Assembly: GCA_023386495.1 (NCBI GenBank)
Contig: JAEWJS010000021.1
Span: 1 to 14,788 of the forward strand
Source: Bacillota bacterium
Lineage (GTDB): Bacteria; Bacillota; Bacilli; Paenibacillales; Paenibacillaceae
Length of the DNA stretch: 14,788 nucleotides
Direction: 5' to 3'
Part shown: positions 8,741-14,788 of the stretch, piece by piece
How positions within the stretch are numbered: position 1 is the first letter of the stretch
Layout of the letters: each line of letters opens with the position of its first letter
Notes under the pieces: generated by a model
Databases searched by the model: none
Seen by the model: only the letters and a program-made list of their open reading frames with translations
Told to the model about the DNA's origin: nothing
Translations under genes and position numbers: made by a program

Positions 8741-8779
8741 TGTTTAGGGCATGTTAATCGATTGTAAACGCCGCGTAAA
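8741..8779 (-). promoter_or_regulatory. Pho-box array (PhoP-binding direct repeats) upstream of ppk
   Basis: Read on the minus strand, four hexamers follow one another with exactly 5 bp between each: TTTACG (8774-8779), TTTACA (8763-8768), TTAACA (8752-8757) and TAAACA (8741-8746). This matches the TT(A/T/C)ACA repeats at 11-bp spacing that PhoP of the PhoPR system recognises in Bacillus. The array ends 9 bp before the predicted -10, covering the -35 region, the position of an activating site. Confidence 0.75.
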
Positions 8780-8811
8780 CGAATGGCATCATTTACAAAT
8801 TAAGACGCAGG

Positions 8812-9222
8812 CTACCATCTGCGGATCGTCATCGTGCCGCTGCGCATCCGCTTCTCCAGCCAGCCGAGAATGAGGCCCCGGTACAGCTTCCTTGTAGGCG
8901 GCAGAATCAGCGATAACCCCACGACGTCCGAGACGAAGCCCGGCAGAAGCATCAACGCGCCTCCGATCAGAATGCACAGCCCATTCAGCAGCGAAGGGCC
9001 CGGCGGCTGGCCGGCCTGCATCTGGTGCTGGGCGTCTCGCCACGCTCTGGCCCCTTCCTTGCGAATGAAATAGATGCCGAGCAGCCCCGTCAGCAGCATC
9101 AACAGAAATGCCGACCCGCCGCCGATCCAATCGCTAACCGCTATAATGCCCCATATTTCGATTGCCGGCACGAGAATGACCGCTAACAGCAGCCCATTCC
9201 CGAATTTTCTCCGCTGACCCAC
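8812..9222 (-). CDS. fxsA: FxsA family membrane protein (YtwI-like)
   Basis: Small integral membrane protein; E. coli FxsA relieves phage T7 exclusion by the F plasmid, but the housekeeping role is unknown. I start it at the GTG at 9222 (136 aa) because GGAGG lies 7 bases upstream and overlaps the stop codon region of the preceding gene; no in-frame ATG exists near by. A longer open frame up to 9312 would run into the thioesterase gene and is rejected. Three hydrophobic stretches are visible, about residues 10-28, 34-53 and 79-107. The last holds the family signature LLPGFVSDVVGLSLILPP (92-109), followed by a basic tail. Only 11 bp separate it from the upstream thioesterase gene, so the two are translationally linked. 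Its place in the accDA-pyk-citZ locus matches ytwI of Bacillus. Confidence 0.9.
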   Translation of the reverse strand: MGQRRKFGNGLLLAVILVPAIEIWGIIAVSDWIGGGSAFLLMLLTGLLGIYFIRKEGARAWRDAQHQMQAGQPPGPSLLNGLCILIGGALMLLPGFVSDVVGLSLILPPTRKLYRGLILGWLEKRMRSGTMTIRRW

Positions 9223-9233
9223 CTGAACGCCTC

Positions 9234-9710
9234 CTATTCGCTGACCGCCACCAGTCTGCCTAACAGTTCGTAGAGCTCCGGCGCCGATCTGTCCAGGCGA
9301 GCCGGGCGCCATTCGCGGTTCAACCAGACATGCTTTGTCCCGCCGCTCACGAGCCGTTCTCCGGGAAGATCACGCTCCTCGATAACGATATTCGGGAATT
9401 CCTCAGCCTCCGCGATTCTCCGGATCTGGGATTCGAAATTCAAGCGGGCTTTGGAAAATTCGCCGATTCTCGTGCAGATGGCCAGCCGCTCGTCGTAGCG
9501 GGCCGGCCGCTCGAAGCTCGCCGCGAGCTCCGTCACGGGAAGCAATAGTCCTGCCTGTTCGATATCGCGATAGGTCATCCCCGCATGGCGAATGAATTCC
9601 GTCCGGCCGATCTCGAACCAGTTCACGTAATTGGCATGGTAGACGACCGCCATCTGATCGGTTTCCTGATAGCGGACCCGGAGCGGATGCAGATGCCAAT
9701 AGGATGCCAT
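9234..9710 (-). CDS. Acyl-CoA thioesterase, hotdog fold (YbgC/FadM type)
   Basis: Predicted to hydrolyse acyl-CoA thioesters; the true substrate is unknown. The 158-aa protein begins with the 4HBT signature RYQETDQMAVVYHANYVNWFE (residues 13-33), including the catalytic-type D18 and the YHANY segment; the glycine often found after Asp in YbgC is replaced by QM. It resembles the 4-hydroxybenzoyl-CoA thioesterase-like proteins of Bacillus such as YneP. The ATG at 9710 follows AAGGAG by about 9 bases. It is followed 11 bp later by fxsA. It lies after the pyk terminator with only about 30 bp of free sequence, and I could not recognise a promoter, so readthrough from pyk is likely. A place beside accDA and pyk fits acyl-CoA housekeeping, but this is inference. 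Confidence 0.88.
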   Translation of the reverse strand: MASYWHLHPLRVRYQETDQMAVVYHANYVNWFEIGRTEFIRHAGMTYRDIEQAGLLLPVTELAASFERPARYDERLAICTRIGEFSKARLNFESQIRRIAEAEEFPNIVIEERDLPGERLVSGGTKHVWLNREWRPARLDRSAPELYELLGRLVAVSE

Positions 9711-9742
9711 AATTCCACTCCTTATCGCGTAGTGTCCAGAAT

Positions 9743-9776
9743 GGAAGAAAGAGCGACGGTAGATTCACCATCGCTC
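9743..9776 (-). terminator. Intrinsic terminator after pyk
   Basis: On the minus strand a 10-bp stem (arms 9767-9776 and 9751-9760, with one G-U pair) encloses a 6-base loop and is followed by the pyrimidine run TTTCTTCC (9743-9750). It lies about 40 bases past the pyk stop. The interrupted U-run suggests partial rather than complete termination. Confidence 0.7.
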
Positions 9777-9814
9777 CAACTTGCCTATCCTGACTGACAG
9801 CCGCGGCTCACGTA

Positions 9815-11569
9815 TTACAATACGCGCGCTTGGCCTGTATAAATGACGCCGAATTCCGCGTACACCGTGACTTCCATATTATCGGTCAACAATTCCGTGG
9901 CACCCTCGACGCCGAGAACGACCGGGATGCCCAGATTCAAGCCGACAACGGCCGCATGGCTCGTGATGCCGCCTTGCTCCGTGATGACGGCTGCCGCTTT
10001 CTCGATTGCCGGCATATAGTCACGGTCCGTCGAAGGCGTCACGAGAATCGATCCGCTCTTCGTCTTCGCGATCGCTTCCTCAGGCGTACGGGCTACGACG
10101 ACCTTGCCGGTGGCGGCTTGGCTGCCGATGCCTTGGCCCTTGGCAACGAGGTCGCCGACCGTGTGGATCTTAATCAGGTTCGTCGAGCCGGAACGGCCGA
10201 CCGGAACGCCTGCCGTGATGACGACGGTATCGCCTAGACGTACCAGCCCTGTGCCGATCGCGCCTTCGACCGCGATGTCGAACATTTCGTCGGTCGTTGT
10301 CGCCGGCGTACCCAGCGCAGGAATGACGCCCCACACGAGAGCCAGGCGGCGGAGCACCTGTTCAATCGGCGTAACGGCGATGATCGGCGCCTTCGGACGA
10401 TACTTGGCGATCATGCGGGCCGTATATCCGCTCTCCGTAGAGGTAATGATCGCGTTCGCGTTCAAGTCCAGCGCGGAATTCGCGACAGCTTGGCTGATCG
10501 CTTCCGTAACGGTCGCTTGCTGTGCATTCGCCTGCTTCGTGAAAATCTCGCGATACTCCAGCGCAGATTCGGCACGCTCTGCGATCCGGGACATCGTCAT
10601 AACGGATTCCACCGGATATTTGCCTGCTGCCGTCTCGCCGGAGAGCATGATGGCGTCCGTGCCGTCGAAGATCGCGTTCGCGACGTCGCTCGCTTCCGCA
10701 CGCGTCGGGCGCGGATTGCGCTGCATCGAATCGAGCATCTGCGTGGCCGTAATGACCGGCTTGCCCGCGCGGTTACACTTCTGAATCATCGACTTCTGCA
10801 CGAGCGGCACTTCTTCTGCCGGAATCTCGACGCCGAGATCGCCGCGCGCGACCATCAGTCCGTCGGACACCTCGAGAATCTCGTCCAGATTGTCGACGCC
10901 TTGCTGGTTCTCGATCTTGGAGATGATCTGAATGTGAGATGCGTTATGCTTCTCCAGCAGCTCGCGAATCTCGAGCACGTCGCTTGCTTTGCGCACGAAG
11001 GATGCTGCGATGAAATCGACGCCCTGCTCGATGCCGAACACGATATCGTTCGCGTCCTTCTCGGTAATGCCCGGCAGCGAAATCGCGACGCCTGGCACGT
11101 TAACGCCCTTCTTGCTCTTGATCTGGCCGCTGTTCACGATCTGGCACTCGATCTCCGTGCCTTGAACGCCGGTTACGGTCAGACCGATCAAGCCGTCGTC
11201 GATCAGAATCGTCGAACCGACCGTCACGTCTGCCGGCAGATTGCTGTATGTAACGGGAATGCGATTCTTGTCGCCCAGAATTTCTTCCGTCGTGAGCGTG
11301 ATCTTCTCGCCTGCTACCAGCTCGATCGGCTCTTCAGCCAGCTTGCCGAGACGGATCTCAGGGCCTTTCGTGTCGAGCAGGATGGCAACGGTCTTGCCCA
11401 GCTCCGCGCATGCCTTGCGGATGTTGATGATGCGGTTGCCGTGCTCCTCGAAGTCGCCGTGCGAGAAGTTGAGCCTCGCGACGTTCATGCCGGCCATGAT
11501 CAGCTTCTTCGTGTTCTCGAGCGATTCGCTCGAAGGGCCGATGGTACATACGATCTTTGTTTTGCGCAT
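9815..11569 (-). CDS. pyk: Pyruvate kinase with C-terminal PEP-utiliser domain
   Basis: Last step of glycolysis: phosphoenolpyruvate plus ADP to pyruvate plus ATP. I start it at the ATG at 11569 (584 aa), which has GGAGG about 10 bases upstream and begins MRKTKIVCTIGP like the family; an open frame to 11668 adds 33 unrelated residues and is rejected. The active site is complete: ARLNFSHG with R32, N34 and S36, D66 in LLDTKGPEIR, K218 and E220 in ISKIENQ, D244 in ARGDLGVEI and T276 in ITATQMLDSM. Residues about 482-584 form the extra domain typical of Bacillus and related pyruvate kinases, related to the phosphohistidine domain of PEP synthase, with GGITSHAAVVGLNLGIPVV around T536-S537-H538. 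It follows accA but pfkA, its usual partner, is absent. A structured leader and a possible promoter lie upstream. Confidence 0.97.
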   Translation of the reverse strand: MRKTKIVCTIGPSSESLENTKKLIMAGMNVARLNFSHGDFEEHGNRIINIRKACAELGKTVAILLDTKGPEIRLGKLAEEPIELVAGEKITLTTEEILGDKNRIPVTYSNLPADVTVGSTILIDDGLIGLTVTGVQGTEIECQIVNSGQIKSKKGVNVPGVAISLPGITEKDANDIVFGIEQGVDFIAASFVRKASDVLEIRELLEKHNASHIQIISKIENQQGVDNLDEILEVSDGLMVARGDLGVEIPAEEVPLVQKSMIQKCNRAGKPVITATQMLDSMQRNPRPTRAEASDVANAIFDGTDAIMLSGETAAGKYPVESVMTMSRIAERAESALEYREIFTKQANAQQATVTEAISQAVANSALDLNANAIITSTESGYTARMIAKYRPKAPIIAVTPIEQVLRRLALVWGVIPALGTPATTTDEMFDIAVEGAIGTGLVRLGDTVVITAGVPVGRSGSTNLIKIHTVGDLVAKGQGIGSQAATGKVVVARTPEEAIAKTKSGSILVTPSTDRDYMPAIEKAAAVITEQGGITSHAAVVGLNLGIPVVLGVEGATELLTDNMEVTVYAEFGVIYTGQARVL

Positions 11570-11605
11570 TTGGTCGTTTCCTCCATTTATCTGTATACCT
11601 AATGG

Positions 11606-11649
11606 AGACCGGCTGACGATCCTCACATGTCGAGGAACGAGGCCGGTCT
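11606..11649 (-). other. Hairpin in the pyk leader
   Basis: AGACCGGC (11606-11613) and GCCGGTCT (11642-11649) are perfect complements. Within the loop CCTC and GAGG form a second stem around an ACATGT palindrome. The transcript would fold into a stacked two-part hairpin ending about 36 bases before the pyk ATG. No U-run follows, so it is not a simple terminator; it may affect mRNA stability or translation. Confidence 0.5.
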
Positions 11650-11698
11650 GCCTACTGCACACCTTCAATTAAATTACACGATCCGACATGGCATGTAC

Positions 11699-11725
11699 AG
11701 TATATTTTCCCACAGCGCACGTCAA
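11699..11725 (-). promoter_or_regulatory. Candidate promoter of pyk
   Basis: On the minus strand TTGACG (11720-11725, 5/6) and TATACT (11699-11704, 5/6) lie in the accA-pyk gap. Their spacing is only 15 bp, which is short, so this call is tentative. It would give pyk a leader of about 120 nt that includes the hairpin at 11606-11649. Confidence 0.35.
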
Positions 11726-11754
11726 ATTATGTTCGATCCCGTAACATTCCGCCC

Positions 11755-12765
11755 TTAGGGACGAACGGCCTCGACGATCGGATCGTCCGCTTCGTCCGCC
11801 GCTTCTTGCTGCTGCGCGGTGAACACGCCGATTCTTCTGAACTTCTGATAGCGATCTTCGATCAGCTGATCAGGCGACATGACACGGAGCTCGTTCAGAT
11901 GGCGAACCAGCGCCTCGCGAACCGCCGCTGCCGATCCCGGGATATCGCGATGCGCCCCGCCCTGCGGCTCCGGCACGACCTCTTCCACGATCCCGAAGCT
12001 CAGCAGATCCTTCGCCGTAATCTTCATCGCCTCGGCCGCTTGATCGGCCTTGGATGCATCCTTCCAGAGAATCGATGCCGCGCCGTTCGGCGATATAACC
12101 GAATAGATCGCGTTCTCCAGCATCAGCACGCGATTCCCGACGCCGAGCGCAAGCGCTCCGCCGCTGCCGCCTTCGCCGATGACCACGCAGACGATCGGCA
12201 CGCCGAAGGTTGCCATCTCGCGCAGGTTGCGCGCGATCGCTTCCGCTTGTCCGCGTTCCTCGGCTGCGCTGCCGGGGTATGCTCCCTTCGTGTCGATGAA
12301 CGTGACGATCGGCCGATTGAACTTGGCGGCCTGCTGCATCAGTCGAAGCGCCTTGCGGAAGCCTTCCGGATGCGGGCTGCCGAAGAACCGCGCGATATTA
12401 TCCTTCGTATCCTTGCCGCGCTGATGACCGATGACCGTAACCGGCAGGCCATCCAGCTTGGCGAGACCGCCCACGATCGCGAGATCGTCCGCGAACAGCC
12501 TGTCGCCGTGCAGCTCGATGAAATCCGCGAAAATCTCTTGGATGAAGTCAAGCGACGTCGGGCGCTGGTGATGCCGCGCAAGATGCATCTTCTGCGCCGC
12601 GGACAGCTCGCTGTACAGCTCGCTCTCCATCTGCTTGTACTTCTCTTCGAGGCGCGCGATCTCGTCGGAGAAATCGATGCCCTTCTCTTGCCCGAATTTC
12701 TTCAGTTCATCGATCTTGCTGCGCAGCTCCGACAGCGGCTTCTCGAATTCTAATCCACCCGCCAT
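11755..12765 (-). CDS. accA: Acetyl-CoA carboxylase carboxyltransferase subunit alpha
   Basis: With AccD it moves the carboxyl group from carboxybiotin to acetyl-CoA, making malonyl-CoA for fatty acid synthesis. The 336 aa are slightly longer than the usual 315-325, owing to an acidic tail (about 318-336). Residues 1-60 are the charged helical N-terminal region of the family. The crotonase-like core shows GHQRGKDTKDNIARFFGSPH (113-132), DTKGAYPG (158-165) and the oxyanion loop GEGGSGGALALG (198-209). Its ATG shares one base with the accD stop (TAATG), and its GGAGG ribosome site lies inside the end of accD, so the two subunits should be made in a coupled 1:1 fashion. The gene is followed by 185 bp and then pyk. 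Confidence 0.98.
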   Translation of the reverse strand: MAGGLEFEKPLSELRSKIDELKKFGQEKGIDFSDEIARLEEKYKQMESELYSELSAAQKMHLARHHQRPTSLDFIQEIFADFIELHGDRLFADDLAIVGGLAKLDGLPVTVIGHQRGKDTKDNIARFFGSPHPEGFRKALRLMQQAAKFNRPIVTFIDTKGAYPGSAAEERGQAEAIARNLREMATFGVPIVCVVIGEGGSGGALALGVGNRVLMLENAIYSVISPNGAASILWKDASKADQAAEAMKITAKDLLSFGIVEEVVPEPQGGAHRDIPGSAAAVREALVRHLNELRVMSPDQLIEDRYQKFRRIGVFTAQQQEAADEADDPIVEAVRP

Positions 12766-13619
12766 TAGCCTGTCCTCCCCGTGCAGTGCATATCAAGCAG
12801 CTTCGTCAGCGTCGCCTTCATGTCCTTGCGGTGAACGACTTTGTCGAGTTGGCCGTGCTGCAGGTTGAATTCGGCCGTCTGGAAGTTGTCCGGCAGCTTC
12901 TGGCGAATCGTCTGTTCGATGACGATCCGTCCCGCGAAGCCGATCAGCGCACCCGGTTCTGCTAGATTATAGTCTCCTAAGCTAGCGAAGCTGGCGGTAA
13001 CGCCGCCTGTCGTCGGATCCGTCATAATGGAAATGAACAAGCCGCCGTCGCCTTGGAACTTGGCCAAGGCCGCGCTTGTCTTCGCCATCTGCATCAAGCT
13101 GAAGATGCTCTCCTGCATCCGGGCGCCGCCGGATGTCGAGAAGATAATAAGCGGCAGCCGCTCGGCGTGGGCCTGTTCGATCGCGCGCGTAATTTTCTCC
13201 CCTACGACCGACCCCATGCTTCCCGTAAAAAAGTGTACGTCCATGATGCCGACGACGACCGGAAACCCGCCGATCGTGCCTTGTCCGGTTACGATCGCTT
13301 CTTTCATGCCTGTCTTCGCCATCTGCTGCTCAAGCTTGGAAGCATAGCCCGGGAAGCCCAATGGATCATTCGATTGCAGTCCGGCATCGATCTCTGCGAA
13401 CGAGTCTTCGTCGAACGTCATGGCAATCCGCTCCCAGGCATTCAAGCGGAAATGATGACCGCAGGAGGAGCAGACCTTAAGGTTCTTCTCCAGTTCCTTA
13501 CTGTATTGAATATTGCCGCATTTGGGGCACTTATTCATCAGACCTTCAGGAATATCGCGTTTCGCGCTGGAGGATGGAACCGTCGCGTATTTCTTTTTAT
13601 GAAATAAATCCTTAAACAT
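12765..13619 (-). CDS. accD: Acetyl-CoA carboxylase carboxyltransferase subunit beta
   Basis: Partner of AccA in the heterotetrameric carboxyltransferase. I start it at the ATG at 13619 (284 aa, MFKDLFHKKKYA), preceded by GAGGTG about 6 bases upstream; an 18-residue longer frame to 13673 lacks a ribosome site. The N-terminal zinc ribbon is intact, with C31, C34, C50 and C53 (CPKC and CSSC). The core shows FTGSMGSVVGEK (131-142), STSGGARMQES (161-171), TDPTTGGVTASFASLGD (200-216) and GFAGRIVIEQT (227-237), all family signatures. It overlaps accA by one base. A 115-bp leader rich in inverted repeats separates it from the 62-aa gene upstream, and the three may form one transcript. Confidence 0.98.
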   Translation of the reverse strand: MFKDLFHKKKYATVPSSSAKRDIPEGLMNKCPKCGNIQYSKELEKNLKVCSSCGHHFRLNAWERIAMTFDEDSFAEIDAGLQSNDPLGFPGYASKLEQQMAKTGMKEAIVTGQGTIGGFPVVVGIMDVHFFTGSMGSVVGEKITRAIEQAHAERLPLIIFSTSGGARMQESIFSLMQMAKTSAALAKFQGDGGLFISIMTDPTTGGVTASFASLGDYNLAEPGALIGFAGRIVIEQTIRQKLPDNFQTAEFNLQHGQLDKVVHRKDMKATLTKLLDMHCTGRTG

Positions 13620-13649
13620 CGGAACACCTCTCAAAGACGCATAAGTATC

Positions 13650-13719
13650 GTGACGATGGCTTGGCCGGAGCAAGCGCTGCCAGCAGCGCCGGTATTGTTC
13701 GCAGCAGCCTTGCCGTCAC
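13650..13719 (-). other. Structured accD leader (nested inverted repeats)
   Basis: The outer arms GTGACG (13650-13655) and CGTCAC (13714-13719) pair perfectly, GGCT (13658-13661) pairs with AGCC (13706-13709), and in the centre GCGCTG (13674-13679) pairs with CAGCGC (13684-13689) around a 4-base loop. The accD leader RNA could fold into one long interrupted hairpin that ends about 30 bases before the accD ATG. No U-run follows. It resembles no riboswitch class that I can recognise. Confidence 0.45.
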
Positions 13720-13734
13720 AACCGGGGGCAACAT

Positions 13735-13923
13735 CTAGGCATGCAGGATGCTGTTCAGCACTTCCTGCACCTCTTCCAATTCACCGGAAGGAACCAATAT
13801 CTCATATTGCTGCTTGGAGAGGTTAATTGGACGGACCTGTACGAGAAAGCCCTCTTCGGTCAATCGCTTTCGGATCGTCTCCGAGATCTTGGCTGTAGGA
13901 GCGATATAGATTACCGTCCACAT
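13735..13923 (-). CDS. Small conserved-looking protein of unknown function upstream of accDA (62 aa)
   Basis: I do not recognise a characterised family. The sequence reads as beta-alpha-beta-beta-alpha: a strand WTVIYIAPT (residues 2-10), a helix about 11-25, strands about 26-35 (FLVQVRPINL) and 40-46 (YEILVPSG), and an acidic C-terminal helix ELEEVQEVLNSIL (48-60). This resembles small ACT- or DUF2007-like sensor folds. No signal peptide, cysteine pair or catalytic motif is visible. As I recall, similar short Paenibacillus proteins have been labelled glutamate decarboxylase; at 62 aa with no PLP-lysine motif this name cannot be right. The ATG at 13923 has AGGGGGT about 9 bases upstream and an extended -10 promoter near 13971, so it is very probably translated. 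It lies in front of accD in the same direction, possibly as first gene of an accDA operon. Confidence 0.8.
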   Translation of the reverse strand: MWTVIYIAPTAKISETIRKRLTEEGFLVQVRPINLSKQQYEILVPSGELEEVQEVLNSILHA

Positions 13924-13947
13924 GAAAGGTACCCCCTAAAACACTCG

Positions 13948-14061
13948 GAATGAGGCCGCATATTGCCATAATGATAGCACAACACCGCTTGAAACCGCAA
14001 CAAACAGCATGTCCTGCCGCCTGCGTCGGACCGCGTCCTGCCACCTTATCCGGCCTCATTC
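13948..14061. repeat. Long-range 11-bp inverted repeat flanking the promoter of the 62-aa gene
   Basis: GAATGAGGCCG (13948-13958) and CGGCCTCATTC (14051-14061) are perfect reverse complements, 92 bases apart, with the predicted -10 of the 62-aa gene between them. Both copies are intergenic. Readthrough RNA from the upstream gene could pair across this distance; a transcript from the local promoter would hold only one arm. Confidence 0.55.
13971..13979 (-). promoter_or_regulatory. Predicted extended -10 promoter of the 62-aa gene
   Basis: On the minus strand TGC-TATCAT forms an extended -10 (5/6 hexamer plus TGn). The best -35, TTGCGG, lies 18 bp upstream and matches only 3/6. The expected start is near 13964, about 40 bases before the ATG. 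Confidence 0.5.
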
Positions 14062-14149
14062 TCCGCTCCCGTGTTCCTGCCGATTGCCCGCTCGGGCGGG
14101 GGCGTTCGGCACCGACGGTCAGCATTTGCACGTGTTCATAGCAAGTACG

Positions 14150-14668
14150 CTATTCGCCCTGCTCCGCATCGTCTTCTTCGGGCAGCATGTAACGCTTGGC
14201 GTTCAAGTCTTGATGCGCGATTCTGGCCGATGCCGCCGCAGCCAGGCCGCAGACGAGATCGTCCAGGAAGACGTGAATCCGTTCGCCTTTGCGATTCAGC
14301 TTGTCGATAATACCGGGCTTCATCTTGTCTAGATAGCCGAAGCTTGTCAAGCCGATCATGCCGTACACGTGCACGATGCCGAGTGCCATCGTCTCGTCGA
14401 CGCCGTAGAGCGACTCATCATTCTCCATGATCTGCTGCAACGGCTCCGGCAACAGCTTGCGCTCGGCTAATTCGTCAAGCGCGATTCCCGTGTACAGCGT
14501 ATATTGCACTTCGCGCTTGCCCAGCACGGCACGCACGCTGTCCACGCACTCCTCCATCGTCAGCTTGCTGTTGTATGGGCGCTGCAGGGCATGCACGATT
14601 TCCGCAACCTGTTGGATTGTGACGCCTCGCCGTTCGAGCCATTTTTCCAATGCATCGTCCAACCGCAT
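14150..14668 (-). CDS. Phosphatidylglycerophosphatase A family protein (YutG-like)
   Basis: The PgpA/YutG family (Pfam PgpA) is linked to dephosphorylation of phosphatidylglycerophosphate in phospholipid synthesis, but the Gram-positive YutG branch is soluble-looking and less well characterised. From the ATG at 14668 the protein has 172 aa, matching YutG. It begins ALEKWLERRGVTIQQVAEIV (residues 6-25) and holds KREVQYTLYTGIALDELAE (51-69), ESLYGVDETMALGIVHVYG (85-103), GYLDKMKPGI (111-120) and the conserved acidic C-terminal motif HVFLDDLVCGLAAAASARIAH (132-152). The start is uncertain: GGGAGGG touches the ATG at 14668, too close for normal use, whereas an in-frame TTG two codons on (14662) sits 7 bases from it. 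A longer frame to 14785 has no ribosome site and extra residues foreign to the family. No good terminator follows. Confidence 0.8.
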   Translation of the reverse strand: MRLDDALEKWLERRGVTIQQVAEIVHALQRPYNSKLTMEECVDSVRAVLGKREVQYTLYTGIALDELAERKLLPEPLQQIMENDESLYGVDETMALGIVHVYGMIGLTSFGYLDKMKPGIIDKLNRKGERIHVFLDDLVCGLAAAASARIAHQDLNAKRYMLPEEDDAEQGE

Positions 14669-14788
14669 CCCTCCCGTGTCGCTGCCTTCGAGGCGCGCTT
14701 CCTCATACGCACACCGGCCGAAACCCGTGTCTCTATGCATATGCGGAACTTCGGAAGAATGTGCATGCTTATCTGCATACCTCATGCA

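Noticed and set aside
8761..8780. TGTAAACGCCGCGT upstream of ppk as a possible CcpA cre site
   Set aside because: The right half does not fit the cre consensus, and the bases are better explained by the phased Pho-box repeats.
10490..11602. A 370-codon plus-strand open frame opposite pyk
   Set aside because: Antisense shadow of a highly conserved gene; composition and lack of a start signal argue against coding.
11728..11752. Weak ATGTT/AACAT hairpin after accA followed by AATTT
   Set aside because: Only 5 bp of AU-rich stem; too unstable to be called a terminator.
14079..14110. GC-rich hairpin after the YutG-like gene (GCCG...CGGC with an inner CCCGC/GCGGG stem)
   Set aside because: The stem is plausible but no U-run follows on the minus strand, so I do not call it a terminator.
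13823..14131. A 102-codon minus-strand frame overlapping the 62-aa gene and its promoter
   Set aside because: Arg- and Gly-rich, no ribosome site at its start, and it conflicts with the better supported 62-aa gene in another frame.

Overview
The window looks like chromosomal core DNA from a GC-rich, low-redundancy Firmicute of the Paenibacillaceae (Paenibacillus or Cohnella type). The signs are strong AGGAGG-like ribosome sites, proteins close to Bacillus-type enzymes, and a gene order that follows the Bacillus accD-accA-pfkA-pyk-ytwI-ytvI-citZ-icd-mdh locus. The genus is an inference. Every gene except ppx lies on the minus strand, so the biological reading direction is from high to low coordinates.

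From the right edge leftwards: a PgpA/YutG-type phosphatase (14150-14668); an unnamed 62-aa protein (13735-13923); accD and accA, overlapping by one base, which encode the two carboxyltransferase subunits of acetyl-CoA carboxylase; pyk, with the Bacillus-type C-terminal PEP-utiliser domain, followed by a terminator; a small two-gene unit of a hotdog thioesterase and fxsA; ppk (polyphosphate kinase) on the minus strand, converging on ppx (exopolyphosphatase) on the plus strand across a shared hairpin; the TCA-cycle cluster citZ-icd-mdh, closed by an intrinsic terminator; and the N-terminal 329 codons of recQ, cut off by the left edge.

The genes link pyruvate formation (pyk), malonyl-CoA synthesis (accDA), the citrate-to-2-oxoglutarate steps plus malate oxidation (citZ, icd, mdh), and polyphosphate turnover (ppk, ppx). 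Regulatory signals read directly from the sequence include four direct repeats at exact 11-bp spacing upstream of ppk that look like a PhoP box array, a symmetric ATTTATCG/CGATAAAT dyad about 65 bp upstream of the predicted citZ start point that resembles a CcpC (LysR-type) operator, three intrinsic terminators or terminator-like hairpins, and structured leaders in front of pyk and accD.

Compared with the Bacillus subtilis order as I remember it, pfkA is absent between accA and pyk, ppk/ppx occupy the place of ytvI between fxsA and citZ, and recQ follows mdh instead of phoP-phoR. I see no mobile element, CRISPR array, tRNA, rRNA or phage gene, and no convincing undescribed multi-gene system. 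The items most worth a second look are the Pho-box array on ppk, the perfect 15-bp hairpin between icd and mdh, the 62-aa gene, and the accD leader.
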